Shown here piece by piece: positions 26,701 through 38,700 of a DNA stretch of 64,000 nucleotides; the stretch's first letter is position 1, and each line of letters starts with the position of its first letter. The stretch comes from Patagioenas fasciata. Taxonomy: Eukaryota; Chordata; Aves; Columbiformes; Columbidae. The position numbers were made by a program, and so were the translations under genes. Where the stretch lies: the NCBI RefSeq assembly GCF_037038585.1, contig NC_092523.1, forward strand, positions 30,509,501 through 30,573,500. The letters are read 5' to 3'. Below the pieces are notes generated by a model that ran no database searches, was not told where the DNA came from, and saw only the letters and a program-made list of their open reading frames with translations.

Positions 26701-29700
26701 CGCACAGGACTTGGGAATCATGAGGCGTAAAGATGAACCCATACATATGCAGAATTTCCTACCTCTGCTCCATTAGGAGAGCTGGCCGGCAGAGATGGAG
26801 ACTGGGCTCATAGCAGCAGATGATTACATTTACAAAAATATCTTCGTTTGTATTTTAACTACAGGGAATGTATCATGGTGCTAAGATGATTTGTGCTAGG
26901 AGGATATTTGGAAGATTCAGACTAAAACAGAAACCTGGAACAAATTGTCCTGGTTTTGTTAAAAAACAAGTTTCTCTTTTAGTGAATTTTTGCCTGTCAG
27001 TTAAAGCCTTCATATTAGCTGCATTTTCCTGGAGAACCCAACACATGTTTTGGTTAAACCTAGCAATGGAATGCAAACTTATTGATGAGCACGGATGGAC
27101 ATCTCGCGAGAGGGGCAACGAGAAACTGATGATCGAGAGACTGACCAACGGTGTATAACATTCCATTCACGTGAATACTTCATATAAAAGTGGGAGATCA
27201 CGAGGATCTCGGCCTTTTTCCCTTTTTTCCTCATGGCTGACATTAGGAGAGGACCTTGCTGGTTGTCCCTGCAAACTGAGGCCTAGTGAGAGACTGAATC
27301 CAGCTCCGGTTGGCTACAGAGTCTAATCCAGGACTTTGGGTGCTGGCTCTGCAGTTGCTGAGACTTACAAGATTGGTTTTGTATATTTTGTATTATTTTC
27401 TGTATTCTTATTAGTAGCATTAGTAAAACATCTGTAACTTTTCCAACTCTCTTCTCTCTGTCCTTCTTTCCCTCCCGATCGCCTGTCCTGAGTGGGAAGG
27501 GGGGAGAGGGAGGGGCAAAAGGGGGAAGTGGGGGAGAGAGGAGGTTAACAATACATCTGCCAGGGTTTGATTGTCACCCCGCAATCTTAACCCTCGACAC
27601 AAATTTAAACTCCAAGAGTGTTTCAGTGTCTCATTGGGTTTGGTACATCCATGTGTGCGGTGGATAGCAGAAAGCAGCCCGGTTCCTAAAACCTGTTTTA
27701 TGTGCTGGCACTTCAGTTTTGCTCCTGAACCTTATTTATTGGTGAATATTACATCTTATTCTCTAAAAATTGTCAGGGGATGGTCAACGTGCAAGCGCAG
27801 GTGCCTACCTTCATAAAGCTGTGCGTACTGCGGGAAGCCGGCAGCCCGCAGCCAGTCACAAGCTTCCTTGGCCTCGATTTCTGGAAGAGGACAGAAACAA
27901 GACACCCTCCGATTAGTGACCTGCAGACAAAAAACTCCCTCTCCACCACTTCTACTATTCTTGCTACAAAATCAGCATGAAGATATTCAGCAGCTTTGAA
28001 CTGAGATACAAGTTTGCTTATCCCAGTTTGCCTTTCTCCTCATGACCAAACATAGCTTAGATTCTACAAAGCCACTAGCATTCATTCACGACCTACCAAC
28101 AGCTCATCACTTTAGTACTCAAGAGAAACAGGCATGGATGAAAACTGCAGGAGTCAGGTTATTCCGTACAGGTTTTGTTAACACTTAAGAAACCAGCACC
28201 GCAATCAGCTCAGGCAGCATTTGTTCAACACATCTTATGATCCTCTTGGCAAAACTATTCTGTCTTGACAGAAATTCCTAGTAAAACTTGTAATAACGTG
28301 TCTTTTACATCTTGTAGACAGTACTGACAGACCCAAGCCCAAGAACAACCAACACACTGTACTGCAGTTCACTCAAGTGCGTATTAACTACCCAGAAAGA
28401 ACCTAGTTTCACTGGAGGTCTCCAAGGCATTTATGAGTTATGTGGTATATGACAGGAAATTCAGCTAACTTTCCCTCACATTACCCAAAACAGCATGCCG
28501 CAAAATTAAATTATTCACATACCTGACATTTAAAGAAAGGAAACATTCTGAACATGGGTTATATTAGTCTGTGAATAAATTATACATAAATTCATTTGTT
28601 ACCTAATACATGCAGACATAAAGAAAATGTTATCTTACTAGCTCAAAGTAGGAAAATATAAAAGGTATCTAGGATTTTCTGCAAGTGTTCAGGAAACAGA
28701 TTGGGTTAATTATGTTCTAAAAATCCAAGAAAGTGCTACTGGGAATTTAGCTCCCTGCTTAGAACTGATCAAACAGACAGCGAGCAATCAGAAACTCTTA
28801 AAGTTCATCTGGCTTTGATTACATTCACTCTTCTTGATGGACCAGAAAAGAAAAGCTTCATTATGTACAACTCAGTAGACAATTTTGCCACCTACTTGGA
28901 GAGGATACTATTGCTACCTGCTGTAGAAACCATGTGCAAAGTGTTTTGCTCAGAATACAAGTTACTGCATATAGGGCAGTGAAAGAGCCAAGCATAACAT
29001 AAGTAAAATATCTCAAGATTTTGGCACATTATGAAATATTCCCAGTGAGCTGTAGGTACACAGTTAAAATCAGACGAAATGGCAGGCAGATTTTAGCATC
29101 TCCAAAATGACAAAAATCCGCCTCTAATTTTCCAAATAGCTACAACAGGGTTAAAGTATTTGTGCTTTGCCAGACCGCTCTGGGTATGTATCTACATACC
29201 CAAACCAAGGGGTTAAGGTGAGCCAAAGCACAACATTCCAGATAAATAAACAGCTAAAAATCCACTCTCCCTGAAGTCGGGACAAGCAGGCATTTGTGTA
29301 ACTTGTGTTTGCTTCACCTTTGGGTTATGGGACCACATGAGAACAAGCACGTACAGACATATTGACTTAGCTACTCATTAAGAAAAAGCATTCTTCAATT
29401 CCAACTGCAAGTGATTGTAAAGTTTTACTTAACAAGGTATTTTAATTTTGGTGTCCTAAGGAAAGACACGGGAAAGTTAATAAAGAAGTAAAAAAATAAT
29501 CTAAAATATATTTAAAACTTATACTGCTAAAGAAAGAATAAACAGTGGAATATTACTATCTCAAAAGCAATGAAAATGCTAAAGTAAAAAAATCTGCAAT
29601 TACTTTTCAAGAGTACTTAAAATAAAATTAACTACCTTACAGGTCACGTCCTGCATAATGATCTGGATGAATGAGAAATTTACTTGATTTAAAACTGAAA

Positions 29701-32700
29701 AAAAAATATCCCTGATAACCAGTATTTACCTAAAAAATGCAGGGAGATGCTTATAGTGTAATTGGAAAAAAGTGTCAGATTCCTTATTACTACAGTGGCT
29801 CTTAAATGCCTTTCAATATTTGCTCATAGGTCTTCTACTGAGCACCCAAGGTGTATGAACTGTAAAGTATTTCTAGACCTAGAAAATTATGAATATGCAT
29901 TTATTAGACCTTTTTTTTAAGGTTGTCTATAGAAGCTTTGTGTATCTTTTCTGCAAATACATACACAAGTTACGTGGAAGTCACATTTTATGGGCATGTG
30001 GTCAGGTGCCTTTGGGATTTTCAGAGCATATTTGCTTTCAAAACACCTTAGAGATTCCCCCAAGAAGCCTGTCTAGGCAACAAAACACCTGAGTTATTCC
30101 TGGTTGGCCACAAGAATTGCAGAGTTTAATAAAACACCAGCACACCTGTTCATTGACTGGGCTTGGAAGACGCCTAGGGCTGTGTACAGGACAATGCCAA
30201 GGGTTTAAAAGCAATATTTGCCCCATGTCCATCTGAAACGCTTTAGGAAAGCCAGAGCTCTAGCCTCTGGCTCCTGTTGCGAGCCCTTGGATGTGTGAGG
30301 GGCTTGGAGCGCTGCCTTGAAGAAGGCGTGAGGGAATCCCATGCAGCCACGGCTCTCTCCATGCCACCTCCCCATCTATATGGGTGGCAGAGCAGAGGCA
30401 GGACCTAAAAAAGCAGCTGCTTTTGTTCAGCTCCAGTCGGCTAAACCCAAGATTGCTCCCAGACTCTACTGATCTGCTGTGACCAGATGAACAGAAAGGC
30501 AATTTCCAACCCAGCTTCCCCACGTCTGGTTACGGAGGAGCCAGAGTATGAACAAAACTGTGTATGTATGTGAAATTAAGGCAGATCAAAATATAGCCAG
30601 AGGAAAATCCAGCCCAGGGTGCACTGAACAGGCTGCACAGAAAGATGAGTACACAGAATAAGCTTCCTCACATAAGAGATACAAACTTTAACAGCTGAAA
30701 ACTTGTACAGGTAAACAGCACATTACCACAAAGTAACTGGATTCTGCCTTTGAGAATAAAATACATTAGTTAAACCTGAGGTTCTGGCCAAATCATTTCA
30801 ACTATGCTAGAGGAAAACGCTCATTCCCACACTTTCTAGACACCAGCTTTTCTTCCAGCGCAGCAGCATCAGCCCTGGGACTCTTGGTTTGCCAGCTGCC
30901 ATGGTTTCACATCCAGGTGGACGCTGGAATATGTGCAAGACTTTGTCATCTGGATCAATGGCAACTGGGATAATGAGGGATAAAAGAGAGAAGAACAGAG
31001 CTTCCAAAATCAGGTTTTCCCCCTACTTTTGAAAAGTTTCAGTCTCCCAGGAGACCCAGGTTGCAGATGAGCTACAAACTCACTGCTGAGCAAAGCATCT
31101 GCTTGGTTGGGGCCAGCTGGGAGACACAGAGAGAAGAGAGAGCTTGCAGAGGAACTCTATCTGCCGTAATATGCAAAGCAACTTCCCACTGTGAGCATCT
31201 TTCTGATGAAAACCTGGCAGCTGAGCGGACAGAAGCTGCTGTGGGCAAGGGATGGGTCTCACTCCCTCCTCCCTGCTCCATCCCTGCCGTGCCACTTCCT
31301 TTTGGAATTAAACATCCTTGCTAGTTAAAACCCTTACAATAAACTACAATTCAGTATACAATCCAGGCAAGAAACGTATGTGCAGCTTTTCAGATGTGTG
31401 TCCTGTGCCCTCCCTCAGCAGCAGGAGGTTCTGGTATGAAAGAACCGCTGGCAAGAAAGAAATCACACTATTATTTCTAAATGTCCTGATACACAAGAAA
31501 TTCTCTTAGAAAGTAAAACAAGACAAAACAAAACAAAAAAAACCCCAAAAAGGAGTACAATGAAGTCTTTATTCTTAGTGTCGTGTAAGCAAACAGCAGG
31601 CAAATGTGTTGAAAAGGAAACAGGAAATTTTTATTGGAAACAGCTTTATTTGTTAGCCCGTTTCACAAAGCAGGCCTCCATGCTCAAATCAAGGGTAGGA
31701 GTTCCTTTTGTGTATGGTTGGGAACCATTAGCTCTTATTTACCCACTTCCTGGGGGGTTAGGAGGACCCAATTCTTCCCCAAACTGGTAAGTGAAAATGG
31801 AAACTTCTAACTCCCTTTTTTGTTTAACTTTGGCTGATCTTGGCAAATTTGCAGGTTTAAAACTTCATAGCAAAAATATTTCAATTTGCACCTTGTTTGA
31901 TACTGCAACTGCAGAATGGAGAACTCTAAAATGTCTATAGTCATTCACTGGATGATACCTGCCTTCCTATAGAAAATAGAACCTGCAGAGTCTGATGCCA
32001 CAAAAATGCCCTTTGAGAAAACAATAATCATAGCCATCTAGCTAGGAGCAGCAAGATCTATTAAAAAGTTAGAAGGGTTTATTTTTTTCCTTTTTCTCAT
32101 TCTTCCTTGCCTCTTGTTTCCATGAAATAACATACAACTTAAGCATCAGCTCTTTCAAGGTCTTTGGGACAAGGTGTAAAGCAGATGTATCTTTGTACAG
32201 TCATGTATTGGCTCCACTTTCACCTAAGTGCTAAACATCATAGGAACAGTTCTTCCAAGCAGATGGTTTCCTCTTGGCCCAACCCAGACACCTTTATAGC
32301 CATATTAGCACCTCCACACATCAGGTCTACTCATCTCACCTTTTGGCTCTGTTAAGAGAGTAGACTGTAAAAATCTGTAGCAATGACTGCTGAAATCAAT
32401 GCTGTTAAAACCAAGTTTCAGCAAAAATGGGCTTCATTGTTGAAGGTTCACTCCAATGCCACGCCTAACAACTGGTTTGTTTGGCGTTCTTTTTAGTCTT
32501 AATTTTTGACCAGGTCACTCTAGTTGAAATTCACTATTTTTTTTTTCCAGAAAACAATAATAAAAATTAAAAGAAAAAAAAAAAGGTAAAAATTGGATAC
32601 AAAATCATCTTCCTGAATCAGCTTGCAGAAGAGTCTCTCCCATGTGATGCAGAGAATGTGGTATCTCACCATGAATGAGATGAGCCCTCTTGCTCCTGAC

Positions 32701-35700
32701 TATAATACATAAACCTCTAAAAATTACTCACACATTTTCCAAGGCACAGTTGGAGCACAAAGAGGAATCTTTCCTCTCCAGGACTGACACTCCAGTTCAA
32801 TGGCTGCAAAAGGGCTTGAATGCTCAGAAGCTTATACTCTTCTGTTTGTATCAGAAACTACCTGTCCCTACATACTGTGTCCCTCTGAAATCTCTGGTGC
32901 TTTGCAAATTTGTGTTCAACTCCAAAATACTGTCCTGAGCTATTAAGAAACTTTAGATCATTCAGGATCATATTTTTTTAAGACCAGCTGTGGTATATAT
33001 GAGAAATATTCTTCTCTGGATAGAATTCCACTGCCCAAATACAATCCTTTTTCCAGGTGCTTGAATTACACCCCTGACATGTGAATTGCGGTCCCAACAC
33101 TAGATTTGATCACACTATTCCAACCACTCAGTCTATAGATATATGAACACAGTTGTGAAATCTGAGACAAACTGGGGAAAAAACTGCACTATGGCAGCTG
33201 TCTGCGAACAAGCAGGCCAGGCACTGAAAATGATAAATCAGTTCTGTGCAATGTCATATGCCTGCAGACCTTTAAAGCTGGGGCAGTGTGACTTCCTAAG
33301 AGCCTGCTATGTGTCCACGGCCTCAGATGGTTTTCACTTTGAAGATATGTGACTATAGCTTGAAAATAATTAAATTCCTTTTCATAAGTCTGTTTTTTAT
33401 CAAACCTATATAGCTAAATATTCCTTAGGCAGTATCATTAGCTCAGTGCTCCACAGCATTTTATAAGGATAATGCCCTTAAAACAAACACTGAAACTTGG
33501 TAAGTTTGTCAATAAACATTCAACCACTAAAAGATAGAGTATTCTTAAAATCCCAAAATGCCAGATTTCTAACATGCTTGGAATCTCTCATTCTACAAAA
33601 ACAATCCAGTCTTATATCACTATCCTAAAATATTAGTCTGACACATTCAGCCCATGAAGGACTAACTTCTGGACAAACCAGTGAGTCCAAGGGTTTTGAA
33701 CCGATGACGAGCTTGCAGGATTTGAAGTGAAAGTTAACTGCCTTCCTGAGAGGGTCCCTTTTCTCCTTTCACCTTGGAAGCACAACTTACATTTGCAATA
33801 GCAGCTGCCTATTTTGATGTGCTCCTGTATTTCACTGTGTTTCAATCCACCTTCCACAGTCAAATGATACATGTTGTGATCTCCACTTAATGCCACATGC
33901 CTCAGTAGTCAATTCAAGCAGATATGGATGCACATATAATTTTAAGAAAACAGTTCTTATCAAAAACTTTCTGATGGAAAAAAAACCCACAAGTTCTTGA
34001 AAGAAACCATACATGAGACCAAATATATATATATTGCTTTCTAGTCATGAAAACCCTAGAAGGAAGTGGTGGTGGGGAATGTTACTCAAACATTTCTCAA
34101 CTATGTGATGACAACTGAAGAAACACTCTCCTGGTGTTCCTGCTGGCTTTGGGTTAAACATGGGAATGGCTTTTTCAAGTTATGGAGCCTTGCAGCAAAA
34201 CAGTAACTATGCTGCCGATGTTATGTATAAACCACAGGACACTGGGAGAAGAAAGAGTATGTTTGGAATTTGTGTGGGAACAGAAGAAGAAGAAGTAAGG
34301 AAACAGATGTTTAAGATCATATATTGATAGTTTCTCTGAAAAAAATCAGGAAGTTTTAACACTAATTTTTTTCAGCAGAGCTTTTGGAAATGAGTAAATA
34401 GCCTACTTCCACTCGTGGGGTTTTAAATTTGTTTATCCCTTTAATGATTAAAGTTAAATTAAAAAAAAAAAAAGGTTTCCAAAACATCCACATAGGTTTA
34501 TGTTGTCCGTACGTAATTTTGTTCCCCCTCCGCCCCCGCAACTGTACCAGGTTACGTAAAATAGCAGCTTTAATTGCTTACCAATCCTCTTGGCTAGCAC
34601 AGGAAACACAATACTGCTTTTGTGAACCAAAATCTAATTAACTTGGATCTCCCTTTCATAGTCTTCAGCATGGTGAAATCACTTCAAAAGTTTTCATATC
34701 AAAACGTAACAAGAGAAACAGCATTTGATGAAAATGTTTAAAATGTTTAGTGACTGAATCAACACTTGCTGAAATCAATGGGAACCTCCATGAATTCCAG
34801 AGGAATCAAGCCCTTCCCATCATGGATCCATGGGTCTCTACAACCCAACAATACACTTTTTCAGGAATAAAGGTGGTCAGTTTCACAGCTCTCCTCGCTA
34901 TTATTACCAAAAATACATATTTTAAATGCAATTCGTGCTTTCTCGAAGCTCAGTTGTGCTGTGAACCACATCCCAAGCATGGGGAACAGCCCAGGTGCTC
35001 ACCACAGCACAAAGAAGGACAGTGGCTGATGGCAGGAGGCCAGAGAGGGCACAACCACCACCCCCAGAACACGCCCCTCCTCTGTCAAGAAGACCTAGAG
35101 CAACTGTTATGCTTAGAAAAGCACCAAAGCAGCACCATTTCAGGATTTAATACAGGCGTAGCAAGATAAAGGATCTTCCCCATGCCTCTGTTGAGCACTT
35201 TCCCTATACACTCTATAAGACATTGCAATTGCTGCTTGTTTTCACTCAATTAAGTATGTTTCTAACTGCCCAAAGTTAGCTGCATTACTTCCAAATTTGT
35301 TGAAAACTTTGGAAAAGCATGTTTTAGGACACAAAAGAATCATCACTACTGTAAAATGCAAAAAAAAAACCCAGAATAAATTATGATTTGAGCATTACAG
35401 AAGGATTAAGAAAGAAATTCAGAAAACAACACAATATAAATTTTAAAACTCACAGAAAACTAAGGCTTTATATGACAGTTTTCCTGCCAAAGAACAATTA
35501 TTTTTATAGATTAAAGATGGTTTTATCCCCTTTGTTTTTAAGAAGGTTCACAGATGAAGAGGAACAAGATGTCAAATGACTTAAAAAAACCTTAAGAAAT
35601 AATTGGGCACGTGGGTTATTTATCTGGCCTGATTAACACAGGGTGGTCTTGGAGGAGGATTATTTGGGGCAGAGAAAGCAGTTAGTCAAATCCTCTGAAG

Positions 35701-38700
35701 GAGGTCATGTTGACAGATTCCAGAGTGAGAAACAAATCCTCCGCCAAAGACTGGGAAAAAGAAGATGACTTTAACCTTCTCTCAGAATTGACTTGGTTAG
35801 AACAACCTTTGAGAACGTACTGAAGGGCAAACATTAACTATTGCTATTCCCAAGTCCAGCATTAATATGCTGTATGCAAAGCTCAAATCAAAGGCTCATT
35901 AGGCTCTGGAAGGAGGTAAAACTGGTATGTCGAGTGTGACAGAGACTTCCCCTAAAAGTGCCCAAAGCCTGGGTTACCTGTTCAGATCTAGGAAACGGTA
36001 TAAGAGCTGATCTGAGCTGTCTCAATGGTTCATACAAGGGAAAGCAGATTTTATAAAGACAATAGCTTCTAGCTTGTTAAGCCTCAACCTCAAAACCATC
36101 TGCACACAGAGGAAGAACTGTATGGAAGAAGGTCAACCTTTGCATCACAACCATTTAATGCCTACTTCACTGACGATCCAGTCCCCAAACTGCACCCATT
36201 GTGGATGACACAACAGTGGATACAAAAGGTCAGAAATACCTGTGGCACAAAGCTGGATGTATGTCAGCTGAACATCTCTTTCCCTAAATCAGAACTAAAG
36301 ACAGAAACTTGGATTTTTCCCAAAGTAAGTATTACGATGAACTTTCTACTTTCAGATATTATAGACAGTTACAGTATTTTGTCTGTGATATTGCATACTT
36401 GAAAATGCTTTTCTTAGTTTCTGATGTAATGGTCACGCCTTGCAACTTCAACTTTGGGAATAAGAACATGATCTAGATACAGCAGAGCCATTGTAGCACT
36501 GCAAAGCCAACAAATCACTGCAGAAGAAAGAAGAGAGACCACGCTTGTGAAGAAGAAGGGAAGCTAAAACAGATGACGAAGCTTTACACTGGAAAGTTTC
36601 TTGTATCTCGCAGTGCACAGGAAACTGGTTATCAGAGACACATACAGAGAGCAGAGGAAAGGGTGGCCAGCACAGCATCCAGTCCTGCGTGTCCACAGGG
36701 TCACAGAAAGACTATCCCCAAAATACAAGAATGCAGAGGGGATATATTTTTCTCAATTCTGAATCTTCAGCAAATAACAAGAATAGGTTGGGGAAGTTCA
36801 ATCTATGTACACTGCTGGCTTCAGCAAATGTATTGCATGTGTCTCCTCAGGAGCATTATTTCACAAACTGTGATGATCATTTGAATGGACAGTTTCAGAT
36901 AAATATAAAATAATTATATTTAAAACCAAGCCTAAGGAATTTTGCACCATTTTGGGTTTTAAAACAATGTACCCGCCATAAGTGGGCCATCATATTCCAT
37001 CTCCATTAGAAGACAGATCAGACAATATTTTTCCTGATCCAGTCTCATTTAATACAGTCCTTCTCAAGGGAAGGAAATACTTGTCAATATTTGAAAGAAT
37101 ATTCATTCTCACAAGTAACAATGATAGCATGCTCTCCTAAAGACAACAAAGTACTTCAGAAAGGTGTGTAGTATTACCTGTAACTTTCAGATAATGAAAC
37201 TCAGTGAATTAAAGCTAGCTGGTTGAAGTCATTCTTGACTTTATTTTACTTTTACCAGTTATATCAATGGTATAGTATACTGATAGACCTACTGATTTCA
37301 AAGCTATGCTATGTGGGATAGGGTAGGGTAGTACTCAGTGCCAGCAAATATGGCAGAGTAAGTGTCCAGTGCAAAGAACCAGAAAGCTCCAATTGCAGCC
37401 CAGTTCTGTGTCCCTTTCATGAGACTTGTTCTTCACTGGTGGAAGACAGCTTTGTTCTTTCCTTAAAACAGGAGAGGGGGGACAACAGAATAGAAAATAA
37501 AAGGGTAAAAAGAAAAAAACTGGAAAAACTTGGGAATAAAAAGCCATGCAAGATAATCTTGCCACCCTGTACCAGTCAGAATTAGTGACAGCATAGATAC
37601 AAGCAAGAAATAGGCTTGGAATGCTGAAATTACCAAAATTACCAGACATCTACACTCAATACATCACTAGAGAGGATACAGTGTTTTGTAATTCATTTGC
37701 CCTGAAACACTGAGGAGTAAGCAGACCAATATGATCCCCAGTGAAATACACAGGGACATCATCTCTTGACTTAGCAGAGACAAAATCATCAAGTTTTCTG
37801 TGAACTGCAGATCATTTGATTGCTGTATTTCTATAATATGCACAGGAAGGAAGGGGAAACATCTGAAGTTATTTTTATTTCCCCAAGTCTTCTGGCTATA
37901 CTGTATGAATGCTAGGGTGGGTCTGGCATTGTCTGAAATGTGTCAGGGTCCTTTTGCATAGCCTCATTTCCTTCTTCCTGTTGCTAGGAAGGATAGTTAA
38001 GCATGAAAAGCACTTGTTTACAGTACAGGACCATCCTGTTAAGCACATGAGTTCTCTTCCTCCATCTCCTTTTAACAAGCCCAGGGTGCAGTTGTGTTTA
38101 TGCTGAAACCAACAGCACAACTCCAATCAGAGGGGAACTAGAAGAGAAGTTTGAATCTCTAAAGAAGCCCAAACATAACATATTGTGGTATACTGGCCAG
38201 AACAAAAAAAAAACTTTATCTTGCAAACTGCATCTCTAAATATTTGCAGAACTCAAATTCACATGCCTCAAACAAACCATTGCCTAGAGTGTAATGAATC
38301 ACAAGAACCAGAAAAGTCTCATCTCCTTCTTCTAGGCATCCTAATATAAACATTTGAGTGCATAAAGACAACTGCAGTACCTTTTTCCTGCCTCTACCAC
38401 ATGCAAAATACACAGAGTACTTCTGAGTTTCCATGACCAGCATCAGACTTCCTTTCTGTCCCAGCAAGGGCAGCTGCAGAACTACCTGGGAAGACCCTGA
38501 CTCAGGAATTAAAAATCCTAGACTGAATCTACACAACTGAGATTTAAATCCCAAAAAGAAGCATGACATGATACATTTTTGCTTTTAACTGCCACTTCAA
38601 AATGAAATTTAACAATAGCTCCATGGTGTTTAAAATAATGTGTCTGTACTTCCTTTTGATTAAAAAAAAAATCAATTAACAAACTGAGTTATTTTAAAAG

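Larger units (their letters stand above)
26946..27599 (+). mobile_element. Solo LTR of an endogenous retrovirus (ERVL-like), 654 bp
   Basis: It starts TGTCCTGG and ends CTCGACA, so the termini TGTC...GACA are perfect 4-bp inverted repeats. It is flanked by the 5-bp duplication CAAAT (26941-26945 and 27600-27604). Inside, in plus orientation, are a TATAAAA box (27183-27189), a small 6-bp-stem hairpin just after it (194-199 with 205-210 of 27xxx), an A/T-rich stretch near 27375-27430 typical of an R/U5 boundary, and a G-rich tract. No internal retroviral genes are adjacent, so it is a recombination remnant. The 5-bp duplication fits ERVL-type elements. It sits in DLC1 intron 2, antisense to the gene. 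Confidence 0.85.
24530..27808 (-). other. DLC1 intron 2
   Basis: 3279 bp, GT-AG. About 20% of it is the solo LTR (26946-27599); also carries the triplet repeat at 25611. Confidence 0.93.

Noticed and set aside
30240-30535. GC-richer patch in intron 1 as an alternative DLC1 first exon
   Set aside because: CpG density is modest, and I could not find an ATG-led peptide ending in a phase-1 donor that would join exon 2.
34750-35169. 139-codon plus-strand frame in intron 1 with Cys/His residues
   Set aside because: The Cys/His spacing fits no zinc-finger pattern and nothing else around it looks genic.
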